From: Microcoleus sp. AS-A8
GTDB taxonomy: Bacteria; Cyanobacteriota; Cyanobacteriia; Cyanobacteriales; Coleofasciculaceae
NCBI GenBank assembly: GCA_039962225.1
Contig: JAMPKV010000043.1
Span: 1 to 32,504 of the forward strand
Direction of reading: 5' to 3'
DNA: 32,504 nt
In this document: positions 16,680 to 24,876 of the stretch, one piece after another
Layout of the letters: every line of letters begins with the position of its first letter
Position numbering within the stretch: position 1 is the first letter of the stretch
Notes under the pieces: model-generated
The model's input: only the letters and a program-made list of their open reading frames with translations
Told to the model about the DNA's origin: nothing
The model's database searches: none
Program-made: the position numbers and the translations under genes

Positions 16680-16950
16680 GTGCAACGGTGAAGCTTGCCG
16701 ATTACGCACCACAGGCAGGAGTGAGCTATTACGGAAAATCCAGCGGTACGATATTATACCAAATCCGCCTCAGTCACTCCCTTTTCAACTTCAGTCTTTT
16801 ATTCCTTCTGCCGTCTGCCGTCTGGCTGTGCCTTATCTCCAGCCATAAAAGGGGTAGTTAACCCGGATTTGGTATCACATCTGGTGGAACGGGCGATCGC
16901 CAACTCCTGACTCTTCCCCAAGGCGATCCCTAGCTCTCGTAACTCCTTTA
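16680..16950. other. spacer with MITE-like element
   Basis: This 271-bp gap after the CHAT gene holds the MITE-like element at 16756-16875 and otherwise nothing I recognise; the ends are ordinary spacer with one GCGATCGC. Confidence 0.4.
16756..16875. mobile_element. MITE-like element with 12-bp terminal inverted repeats
   Basis: ATACCAAATCCG (16756-16767) and CGGATTTGGTAT (16864-16875) are perfect inverted repeats bounding 120 bp that hold pyrimidine-rich CTGCCGTCTGCC sequence and no gene. The ATACCAAATCC end sequence is one I associate with small dispersed elements in cyanobacteria. No transposase is encoded, so it would be non-autonomous. Confidence 0.6.
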
Positions 16951-17434
16951 TTAAACCAATGCTCTAAAAGCCCCTGAGAATCTTGATGTTAGGAACAATG
17001 TAATTTTTTGTACAATGAATGATGCCAAAATATCTATTCCTACAGCTAAAGAGTAGATAGGTATAGTTAAAAGCATAACTAAGCTGGGCCCAACTGGATT
17101 GAGATATTTAGCTAAAAGCTTCTCTACAAATAGTAAAGCTATAAATTGACATAAATACATTTCATAGGAAAATTGAGAAATGAATAGGATAATTTTACTA
17201 ACTTTGAAATTTAGCTTTTTAAGCAATCTAGAGAAATTAAATACTATTACAAAAATTCCGAACCCTATGAAGGCGTCGCATATAGCAAGACCGATTGGGA
17301 ATTTTTCATTGAAAATATCGATTCTTAAAAATGTTATCAGGGTTCCAACCACTTCACAAACAGCCGCTAGGCCTATTATTTTAGGGTTCGTTAAATATTT
17401 TACTAATTTTTCCTTATCTTCAAAGAAGACTTTC
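16951..17434 (-). pseudogene. C-terminal fragment of acyltransferase-3 (OafA-like) membrane protein
   Basis: The minus strand carries an open frame of about 160 codons from the junction at 17434 to a stop at 16951. It encodes several membrane helices: GLAICDAFIGFGIFVIVFNF, SYEMYLCQFIALLFVEKLL, LVMLLTIPIYSLAVGIDILA. The FSYEMYLCQ segment matches the C-terminal SYxxYLxH region of acyltransferase-3 proteins, which O-acylate surface glycans. The N-terminal catalytic half is missing, because the frame runs straight into the duplicated CHAT gene end. Its AT content is well above that of the neighbouring genes, which suggests transfer from elsewhere. Confidence 0.6.
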
Positions 17435-17435
17435 G

Positions 17436-17566
17436 CTCAGTTAGAACAACCAAATGTCACTAAAGCTGAGGCACTGCAAACAGCGCAGTTGAAGATAATT
17501 AATCATTGGGAATACTCTCATCCAGCGATTTGGTCGCCTTTTATCTTGATTGGCAATTGGCTTTGA
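17436..17566 (+). pseudogene. second copy of the CHAT gene 3' end
   Basis: This segment repeats 16549-16679 without gaps over 131 bp with 8 mismatches (about 94% identical), including the same TGA stop. It encodes QLEQPNVTKAEALQTAQLK, then IINHWEYSHPAIWSPF and ILIGNWL. Only about 43 codons of the CHAT domain remain; most changes are silent, suggesting a copy once under selection. It joins abruptly to the acyltransferase fragment at 17435. An open frame from 17180 that fuses the two is an artefact. Confidence 0.8.
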
Positions 17567-17587
17567 TTTAGGTTTTAAACTTATAAA

Positions 17588-17784
17588 GTGCAACTGGCGG
17601 AGGCACTTGCTGTTGCTTACGGTACGATTAACCGTTGGGAAAATAAAATAGACATATTCAGCCTTCCCCTCTGGCATTAAGGCAAATTCAGACGCTCGTT
17701 GACGAACTTAGCCATTGCTCCTCAGAAGTACTTCAAGATAGAAGCAAAGGGCTTTTAGCGCAATATTTCTCGCAGGAAGGGTAG
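17588..17784 (+). pseudogene. frameshifted XRE-type helix-turn-helix remnant
   Basis: From 17588 one frame reads VQLAEALAVAYGTINRWEN, the recognition-helix part of an XRE-family DNA-binding domain. A one-base shift in the A-rich GGGAAAATAAAATAG run (about 17638-17652) moves to another frame reading RHIQPSPLALRQIQTLVDEL and then SHCSSEVLQDRSKGLLAQYF to a stop at 17782-17784. Joined, they give the classic WENxRxxPSPLALRQI layout. The N-terminal helix is missing and the remnant begins just after the duplicated CHAT stop. It ends 5 bp before the kinase start, so it may once have been co-transcribed with it. Confidence 0.65.
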
Positions 17785-17789
17785 GGATT

Positions 17790-20700
17790 GTGATAGGTGA
17801 AGCAAATCTGGCGGGTTCGACATTGGATTTTCGCTTGCTCTTTGAGTCAGTACCCGGTGCGTATTTAGTAGTAGCACCGGATTCCCCAAGGTTCACAATT
17901 GTGGCAGTCAGCAATGCTTACTTGCACGCAACCAAAACCCAACGCGAGGAAATTCTAGGACGCGGTATCTTTGAAGTGTTCCCAGAGAACCCTGACGATC
18001 CATTGGCAACCGGAGCGCAAAATCTGCGGAGATCGCTACAAACAGTACGTCAGAATCGAAACACAGATGTCATGGCGATTCAAAAATATGACATAGAGCG
18101 CCCAGAATCAGAAGGCGGTGGATTTGAGGAACGGTACTGGAGTCCAGTGAATTCACCTGTCTTAGGAGCAGACAATGAAGTTGCCTATATTATTCATCGC
18201 GTTGAGGATGTAACGGAGTTTTTTCAACTTCAACAACAGCGGAACGAACAACACCAGGAGAATCAATCGGTGCGAGTTCGCACTCTCGCAATGGAAGCGG
18301 AAATCTACTCAAGGGTTCAGGTTTTGCAGGATGTCAATAGCGATCGCGTGCGCGTCCAAGACGAATGCAAGCAAGTCGAGCAACGCTTGCAACTTTATGC
18401 GGATGTTGTCCGAAATGCTCAGGTCGGGATTGTAGTTTGGCAACTAGAAGACCTCAACGATCCAGGCTCCTTCCGACTGTTAATTGCCAATGCCACCGCA
18501 TCAAAAGCGACTGGCATCAATTTTGAGCAGTTAATTGGAACAACCATGGCGGAAAATTTTCCCATGCTGCTGCAAACGCCGCTAGTGCAGCACTACATGG
18601 ATGTCATTCGCACAGGAGTTGCCCTGGATTTAGGAGAAGTTCCGTACAGTGAGGATGGCATTACCACAGGTATTTACAGCTTGAAAGCCTTTCCGCTACC
18701 AAACCATTGTTTCGGATTGGCGTTCGAGAATATTACAGCGCGTAAACACACAGAAGCTCAGTTACAAGAGAGTCAGCACTTCAGCCAGCAGATTGCTGAA
18801 ACCGTGCCTGGAATTCTATTCGTGTACGATTTGCTCGAACAGCGGAATATTTATGCCAATCGCCAAATTACAGATTTATTGGGCTATACGCCTGAGCAAG
18901 TTGAGGCAATGGGAGCAGACGTTATTTCAAGGCTCAGCCATCCAGACGATTTAGCGGGCATAATCGCTTACTTTGAGGAATTTCGTTGGGTGCCAGATGG
19001 GGCAGTTCGCGGACTTGAGTACCGGAATCGCCATGTCAATGGCGAGTGGCGTTGGTTGTATTCTCAAGCTGTTGTGTTCAATCGCACGGTAGATGGCGTA
19101 CCCCGTCAAATTTTGGGTGTCGCCATTGACATTACTGATCGAAAACTTGCAGAAAAGGCATTGCAGGAAAGTGAGGAGCGTGCACGCCTTGCCATCAAGG
19201 TGGGTCGGCTTGGGACTTGGCGCTACGACCCTAGCACAGACCTCGTTGAGTTGGACGAGCGGATGCGCGAGATCTGGGGCGAGCCGGATGATGCAGTGAC
19301 GCTCCCCCTTCAGAGGGTGATGGAGCGCATCCACCCTGATGATCGGGCGCGTGTAGCGAACGCTGTCAGCGCGGCACTCGATCCTAGTTCATCAGGTACT
19401 TACGAAATTGATTACCGCGTCGTGTGGTCTGACGGAACCGAGCAGTGGCTATTAGCCAACGGGCAGGCACAATTCGAGGGAGAGGGGGTAGCCCGACGAT
19501 CCAATGGGTTCTTAGGAACTGCACTCAACATCACTGATCGCAAGCAACTCGAAGCCACACTACGCCACAGTGAACAGCGCTATCGATCGCTGATCGAAGC
19601 CACCTCTCAAATTATTTGGGATACCAGAGCAGAAGGAGAATTTGTCACTGAGCAGCCCGGTTGGAGCGCCTTTACTGGACAAACGTTTGATGAACTCAAA
19701 GGATGGGGCTGGCTCAACGCCGTCCATCCTGATGATCAAGCCCATACTACACAAGTTTGGTCAACGGCAGTTGCACTGTCTACCTTCTATGAAGTTGAGC
19801 ATCGCTTGCGGCGGCACGATGGCATGTACCGCAACATGAGCGTGCGTGCAGTGCCCGTGTTTGAGGAGGATGGTACAACTCGTGAATGGATTGGCATTCA
19901 CACCGATGTCACCGATCGCAAACAAGCTGAAGAAGCTCTACGACAACGAGAAGCAGAACTGCGTTTAATCACGAATGCGGTCCCGGTTTTAATTTCCTTT
20001 ATCGATTCTGAGCAGCGATACCGCTTCAACAACCAGAAGTATAAAGAGTGGTTTGGGCATCTTCCCAGCGAAATTTATGGCGAGTCGCTGAGGGATGTGT
20101 TGGGTGAAGCTGCCTATGCAACAATTCGTCCTTATGTGGAGCGAGTGCTGGCAGGAGAGCAAGTCACGTTTGAGAGCCAGATTCCTGATCAAGACGGTAG
20201 AACCCGTTATGTCGATGCAACCTACATTCCCCAATTTGACACTCATCGAGCAGTAGTTGGGTTTGTGGCGCTAGTCAGCGATATTAGCGATCGCAAGCGC
20301 GCCGAAGCTGAGCAGCAGAAGCTGATTACCCTGATTGATAACAGCCCTGACTTTATTGGCATTGCCTCAATGGACGGGCAAGGGCAGTATGTCAACCCTG
20401 CTGGACGTGCGATGGTCGGACTCGACAGCTTGAAACAGGTGCAGCAAATTCAAGTCATCGACTGCTTCTTGCCGGAAGATCGAGCGTTTGTGCAGGAACA
20501 CATTCTACCGACCGCACTGCGCGATGGAACTTGGCGCGGCGAATATCGATTCCGACATTTTCAAACAGGAGAAGCGATCGCTGTTGATTACAACCAGTTT
20601 GTGATTAAAGAGCCGCAGACTGGAGAATTGATCGGCTTTGCCACCGTTACCCGCGATATTCGCGATCGTAAGCTTGCCGAAGCCGAACGCGAGCAATTGT

Positions 20701-21860
20701 TAGCGCGTGAGCAAGCGGCACGCGAGGAAGCCGAAACCGCCAACCGTATCAAGGATGAGTTTCTGGCAGTGCTGTCCCATGAATTGCGATCGCCTCTGAA
20801 TCCCATCTTGGGTTGGTCTAGGCTACTGCAAGACCGCAAGCTGGATGAAAAGCGAATGACGTATGCATTGGAGACAATCGAGCGCAATGCGAAGATTCAG
20901 GTGCAACTCATTGATGACCTACTGGATGTTGCTCGAATTCTACGAGGCAAACTCAGCCTAAATGTTGCTCCTGTTAATCTGGCTGCAACCATTACAGCCG
21001 CCTTGGAGACCGTGCGACTAGCGGCTGAGGCAAAGTCCATTCAAATTCAAACCATGCTCCAGCCAGATGTTGGGAGAATCTTAGGTGATTCCGGCCGTTT
21101 ACAGCAGGTGATCTGGAATCTCATGTCCAATGCTGTTAAATTCACTCCCCAAGGGGGACGAGTTGATCTGCGATTAGAGCAATTTGGTACTAACGCTCAA
21201 ATGACGGTGAGCGACACCGGCAAAGGAATACACCCCGACTTTCTGCCCCATGTGTTTGAGTACTTCCGTCAAGCGGATAGTGCCACCACTCGACAATTTG
21301 GTGGATTGGGATTGGGGTTAGCAATTGTTCACCAAATCGTTGAACTGCACGGAGGCACGGTTCAGGCAGCTAGTCCCGGCGTTGGTCAGGGAGCAACCTT
21401 TACTGTACAATTCCCTCTAATGCCGGATCAATCAGCAATCCCTCAAAAGGTTAGAGAGTCGAAACCTCCTTCAGGATTGCAGGACATTAAAGTATTGGTG
21501 GTAGAAGACACTACCGATATGCGGGACTATATCACCTTTGTCTTGGAACAGGAAGGAGCAACAGTCGTTGCTGTAGCAACAGCCGCACAAGCCCTCAGGG
21601 CTTTAGCTCAGTTTCAGCCAGAGGTGTTAGTGAGTGATATTGGGATGCCTGAAGTGGATGGGTATATGCTGATGCGGCAAGTGAGAATGCGATCGCCAGA
21701 GCAGGGCGGGCAGACTCCAGCGATCGCCCTCACGGCTTATGTTGGGGAAATCGATCAGCAACAAGCGATCGCAGCGGGGTTTCAAAGACATCTTGCCAAA
21801 CCCGTTGAGCCAGAGGCACTGGTGAAGGTCGTTGCCGATCTGGCTCAACGAACTAGATAA
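17790..21860 (+). CDS. multi-PAS hybrid sensor histidine kinase with receiver domain
   Basis: Cytoplasmic-type hybrid kinase of 1356 residues, with no membrane segment evident. It has seven PAS-like domains in series, roughly 11-137, 200-314, 330-447, 460-580, 595-706, 715-830 and 840-957, most ending in an ITDRK-type PAC motif. A short coiled coil leads to HisKA with the phospho-acceptor His997 in LSHELRSPLNP. The ATPase domain has NAVKFTPQGG (N box), DTGKGI (G1) and FGGLGLGLAIV (G2). The C-terminal receiver has the acidic pair VVED, phospho-acceptor Asp1283 in VSDIGMPE, and Lys in HLAKPVEP. No output domain is present, so phosphotransfer to another protein is expected. GTG at 17790 is preceded by GTAGGG. 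The signal sensed cannot be inferred. Confidence 0.93.
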   Translation: MIGEANLAGSTLDFRLLFESVPGAYLVVAPDSPRFTIVAVSNAYLHATKTQREEILGRGIFEVFPENPDDPLATGAQNLRRSLQTVRQNRNTDVMAIQKYDIERPESEGGGFEERYWSPVNSPVLGADNEVAYIIHRVEDVTEFFQLQQQRNEQHQENQSVRVRTLAMEAEIYSRVQVLQDVNSDRVRVQDECKQVEQRLQLYADVVRNAQVGIVVWQLEDLNDPGSFRLLIANATASKATGINFEQLIGTTMAENFPMLLQTPLVQHYMDVIRTGVALDLGEVPYSEDGITTGIYSLKAFPLPNHCFGLAFENITARKHTEAQLQESQHFSQQIAETVPGILFVYDLLEQRNIYANRQITDLLGYTPEQVEAMGADVISRLSHPDDLAGIIAYFEEFRWVPDGAVRGLEYRNRHVNGEWRWLYSQAVVFNRTVDGVPRQILGVAIDITDRKLAEKALQESEERARLAIKVGRLGTWRYDPSTDLVELDERMREIWGEPDDAVTLPLQRVMERIHPDDRARVANAVSAALDPSSSGTYEIDYRVVWSDGTEQWLLANGQAQFEGEGVARRSNGFLGTALNITDRKQLEATLRHSEQRYRSLIEATSQIIWDTRAEGEFVTEQPGWSAFTGQTFDELKGWGWLNAVHPDDQAHTTQVWSTAVALSTFYEVEHRLRRHDGMYRNMSVRAVPVFEEDGTTREWIGIHTDVTDRKQAEEALRQREAELRLITNAVPVLISFIDSEQRYRFNNQKYKEWFGHLPSEIYGESLRDVLGEAAYATIRPYVERVLAGEQVTFESQIPDQDGRTRYVDATYIPQFDTHRAVVGFVALVSDISDRKRAEAEQQKLITLIDNSPDFIGIASMDGQGQYVNPAGRAMVGLDSLKQVQQIQVIDCFLPEDRAFVQEHILPTALRDGTWRGEYRFRHFQTGEAIAVDYNQFVIKEPQTGELIGFATVTRDIRDRKLAEAEREQLLAREQAAREEAETANRIKDEFLAVLSHELRSPLNPILGWSRLLQDRKLDEKRMTYALETIERNAKIQVQLIDDLLDVARILRGKLSLNVAPVNLAATITAALETVRLAAEAKSIQIQTMLQPDVGRILGDSGRLQQVIWNLMSNAVKFTPQGGRVDLRLEQFGTNAQMTVSDTGKGIHPDFLPHVFEYFRQADSATTRQFGGLGLGLAIVHQIVELHGGTVQAASPGVGQGATFTVQFPLMPDQSAIPQKVRESKPPSGLQDIKVLVVEDTTDMRDYITFVLEQEGATVVAVATAAQALRALAQFQPEVLVSDIGMPEVDGYMLMRQVRMRSPEQGGQTPAIALTAYVGEIDQQQAIAAGFQRHLAKPVEPEALVKVVADLAQRTR

Positions 21861-22054
21861 TGCAAATGCTGTTCATCCTCGTCTCCAAATCCTGACCAAT
21901 GCATTCATATCACTTCCGGTTAGGTAGTCATCGTTAAGTCTGAGGGGGAGAGGGGGAGAGGGGGAGAAGGGGAGAAGGGGAGAAGGGGAGAAGGGGAGAA
22001 GGGGAGAAAATTTAATAATGACTATGTAAACAGAAGTGATATCACTCAAATCTC
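21861..22054. other. spacer between the two kinase genes
   Basis: Almost wholly occupied by the MITE-like element at 21905-22044. No promoter for the second kinase is obvious outside it, and no strong Shine-Dalgarno precedes the ATG at 22055. Confidence 0.4.
21905..22044. mobile_element. MITE-like element with G-rich octamer core
   Basis: Arms 21905-21937 and 22012-22044 are 33-bp inverted repeats matching at 26 of 33 positions, with outer ends containing ATATCACTTC and GAAGTGATAT. The core holds GAGGGGGA-type units and then six exact tandem copies of GGGGAGAA (21961-22008). It encodes nothing. The right end stops 10 bp before the start of the second kinase, so the element forms nearly the whole of its 5' untranslated region. 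Confidence 0.65.
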
Positions 22055-24247
22055 ATGACCGACCTGATGGCTGAACGAATGCCCAATGCTCCGATACCAG
22101 ATAACGAAGTTGAGCGCTTGGCGGCTCTATATCGGTATCGCATTCTCGACACTCCTCCCGAAGCTGCCTTCGATCGCCTTACCACATTGGCAGCACGGCT
22201 ATTTGAGATGCCGATCGCTCTCGTTTCGCTAGTGGACAAATCGCGAGCCTGGTTCAAGTCTTGCCACGGCTTCAATTTGAGTGAAGTTCCGCGAGATGCT
22301 ACACTTTGCAGCTTTGCGCTTTTATACAATCAGGTTTTAATCGTTCCAGATACCCGACAAGATGAGCGGTTCGCGTGTAATCCGTTTGTGCAAAGTGAAC
22401 CGGGCGTTCGCTTCTATGCAGGCGCTCCTCTAGTCACCCACGATGGGTTTAATCTGGGTACCCTCTGTCTGCTAGACAGCAAGCCCCGTGATGCTTTGAG
22501 TGCAGAGCAGCAAACCATTCTGGCTGATTTAGCCGCGATGGTGGTGGACGAACTGGAACTCCGCTATTCAGCTAATCGCATTACTCAAATCGATAAGGCA
22601 CTGCTAGCCGTAACGCAGGGGGTTTCAGCCGCAACGGGTGAAGCATTCTTCTATGCGCTGGTACAACATTTTGCCAACGTTTTGGCAGTGGATTACGCCT
22701 ACATTGGTCTACTTGTCGAGCGCGACTCAGAAGAAGCGATTCAAACGATCGCCACCTGTGCCCAGGGTCAAATTGTAGACAACTTCGAGTATTTACTGCG
22801 AGATACCCCTTGTCAAGCAGTGCTGAAGCACCGAAAGATTTGTTGCTACCCGCAACATGTGCAAGCTCTATTTCCCCACGCTCCCCTACTCGCTCCGCTG
22901 CAAATAGAAAGCTATATCGCGGTTCCGTTTTTTGACTCAACTGGCACACCATTAGGATTACTGGGTGTGATGGATCGCAAACCTTTAGAAAATGCCCAAC
23001 TCACAGAAACGCTGCTTTCTATCTTTTCCATGCGAATCGCTGCTGAACTAGAGCGGCAGTGGGCGGAGGAGAAACGCATTCAGATGCTAGCCCGCGAACA
23101 GGAAGCCCGCCAGCAAGCTGAGGCAGCAAACCGCATCAAGGATGAATTTTTGGCGGTACTCTCCCATGAATTGCGATCGCCCCTCAACCCGATTCTGGGT
23201 TGGTCTAAGCTACTTCGCAACGGCAGATTAAATGCCGCAAAAACGGCTCAGGCGTTGGAAATAATTGAGCGCAATGCTCAACTCCAGTCGCAACTGATTG
23301 AGGATTTGTTGGATGTCTCTCGCATTCTGCGGGGCAAACTCAGCTTGAACATGACTCCGGTGAATCTAGCCGCTACGATTAAAGCCGCATTAGAAACCGT
23401 GCGGTTAGCGGCAGAAGCGAAGTCCATTCAAATTCAGACCCTATTTGACCCAACAATCGGGCAAGTATTGGGAGATACTGCTCGCTTACAGCAGGTGATT
23501 TGGAATTTACTGACCAATGCCGTTAAGTTTACTCCTGAGGGAGGACGAGTAGAAGTCCTGTTGCAGCAAATTGGCTCACAGGCTCAAATTCAAGTGAGGG
23601 ATACGGGGAAAGGCATTTCTCCTGATTTCCTGCCGCATGTGTTTGAATACTTCCGTCAGGCGGATGCAACCACAACTCGAACGTTTGGCGGACTGGGGTT
23701 AGGGTTGGCGATTGTACGGCATCTGGTGGAACTACATGGTGGTACTGTCTCGGCAGACAGTCAAGGAGAAGGACAGGGAGCCACATTTACAGTTAGGCTG
23801 CCTCTAATCAAGGATAAAAGTGACAGGTCGAAAGCAGAAGGCAATTTCTCACCCTTGGTTCCTCAATCCTCACCGCTTTCAGGCATACGGGTACTGGTCG
23901 TTGATGATGACACAGATAGCCGCGAGTTTTTTGCCTTCGTCCTTGAACAGTTGGGGGCACAAGTCAGCACTGTGACATCAGCAGGAGAAGCGATCGCTTT
24001 CCTGGAGCAATCGCAGCCAAATATTCTGTTGAGTGACATTGGCATGCCTGACATGGACGGCTATATGCTGATGCGCCAAATCCGGGCAATGCCACCAGAG
24101 CAAGGCGGACAGATTTTAGCGATCGCTCTCACGGCTTATGCTGGGGAAATTGATCGGCAACAGGCACTAGCCGCCGGATTTCAACACCATCTCGCCAAGC
24201 CAGTCGAGCCGAATGAGTTAGTCAAAGTGATTCTCAACTTGCTTTAA
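22055..24247 (+). CDS. GAF-domain hybrid sensor histidine kinase with receiver domain
   Basis: A 730-residue soluble hybrid kinase. Two GAF domains lie at about 15-165 (RYRILDTPPEAAFDRLTTLA, PIALVSLVDKSRAWFKS, FYAGAPLVT, LGTLCLLDSKP) and 180-335. Then come HisKA with His371 in LSHELRSPLNP, an ATPase domain with NAVKFTPEGG, DTGKGI and FGGLGLGLAIV, and a receiver with VVDDD, Asp661 in LSDIGMPD and HLAKPVEP. The kinase and receiver halves are closely paralogous to the upstream multi-PAS kinase, sharing KDEFLAVLSHELRSPLNP and LAATIxAALETVRLAAEAKS, while the sensors differ. No GAF cysteine in a phytochrome-type bilin pocket is evident, so light sensing is not supported. ATG 22055 has a weak ribosome-binding site; 22067 is an alternative. 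Confidence 0.92.
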   Translation: MTDLMAERMPNAPIPDNEVERLAALYRYRILDTPPEAAFDRLTTLAARLFEMPIALVSLVDKSRAWFKSCHGFNLSEVPRDATLCSFALLYNQVLIVPDTRQDERFACNPFVQSEPGVRFYAGAPLVTHDGFNLGTLCLLDSKPRDALSAEQQTILADLAAMVVDELELRYSANRITQIDKALLAVTQGVSAATGEAFFYALVQHFANVLAVDYAYIGLLVERDSEEAIQTIATCAQGQIVDNFEYLLRDTPCQAVLKHRKICCYPQHVQALFPHAPLLAPLQIESYIAVPFFDSTGTPLGLLGVMDRKPLENAQLTETLLSIFSMRIAAELERQWAEEKRIQMLAREQEARQQAEAANRIKDEFLAVLSHELRSPLNPILGWSKLLRNGRLNAAKTAQALEIIERNAQLQSQLIEDLLDVSRILRGKLSLNMTPVNLAATIKAALETVRLAAEAKSIQIQTLFDPTIGQVLGDTARLQQVIWNLLTNAVKFTPEGGRVEVLLQQIGSQAQIQVRDTGKGISPDFLPHVFEYFRQADATTTRTFGGLGLGLAIVRHLVELHGGTVSADSQGEGQGATFTVRLPLIKDKSDRSKAEGNFSPLVPQSSPLSGIRVLVVDDDTDSREFFAFVLEQLGAQVSTVTSAGEAIAFLEQSQPNILLSDIGMPDMDGYMLMRQIRAMPPEQGGQILAIALTAYAGEIDRQQALAAGFQHHLAKPVEPNELVKVILNLL

Positions 24248-24876
24248 GCTAGCCACTTGGGGCACGGGTTTGGCGGCTGTCCCGTCACTGTACCCAAAAA
24301 AGTCCAATCTCAGTTAATTCTGATGCTAAAGGGAATAATATTGCTCAAAAATAAAAGCCACTTTTCGTAGACTATTCTCACACTTTCCAGGCACATGAAG
24401 CGAGGATGAATTTAGGTGAATACTCTTCGTTCATACGTCCTAGATGGCTGCTACTCTTTATAGCAAAAGGCACCGGGGCTTTAGTGAGGAGGCAGAAGGC
24501 TCCAAGGCAGAAGATTGACTGGTCAAGGTTTCCGTATTGGGCGAGAGTCAAGAGTCGCCTTGGCGACTGCTAAGTAGGTGGGCACAAATAAACGAAGGTA
24601 TATCAACCAATGTTAAGGAGCTATAATCCTCTGCCCTCTGCCCTAGCGACCATGCTACGCAAACTGTCTTGGAGCTTTCTGTCCTCACTAAAGCTCCGAT
24701 CTGCCTTGCCTCAACCACAAATATTAATGCCTACCTACTTGTACATAATAAGCCATCTATTTGAGGTGTTGTATGGTGTCCTCATTTGGTTGGTGTTTAG
24801 CCGTATCAACCCACTTCTGCACCCTACTTTTTCTTCCGGTTTGTACTGTACTCCCAGATAGTATAATTTTTACCTT
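24248..24876. other. 629-bp intergenic region with inverted repeats
   Basis: No gene is seen. 24248-24470 is unremarkable spacer. 24474-24698 is bounded by inverted copies of the 17-bp repeat CGGRGCTTTAGTGAGGA and contains GGCAGAAGGC and CCTCTGCCCTCTGCCC runs. TATAAT at 24862-24867, with TTGTAC 15 bp upstream, is a candidate promoter for the haemagglutinin gene. Confidence 0.5.
24474..24698. repeat. element bounded by inverted 17-bp repeats
   Basis: CGGGGCTTTAGTGAGGA (24474-24490) faces TCCTCACTAAAGCTCCG (24682-24698), complementary except for one position. The same 17-mer occurs in direct orientation at 27497-27513 and 27545-27561. The 225-bp interval could be a small non-autonomous element; no gene lies inside it. 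Confidence 0.5.

Noticed and set aside
17180-17566. 128-codon open frame on the plus strand ending in CHAT-like sequence
   Set aside because: The first part is antisense to the acyltransferase fragment; only the last 43 codons are real homology, from the duplicated CHAT end. It is a chimera.
24610-24861. 83-codon frame before the haemagglutinin gene
   Set aside because: It lies largely within the inverted-repeat element and has no Shine-Dalgarno or recognisable motif.
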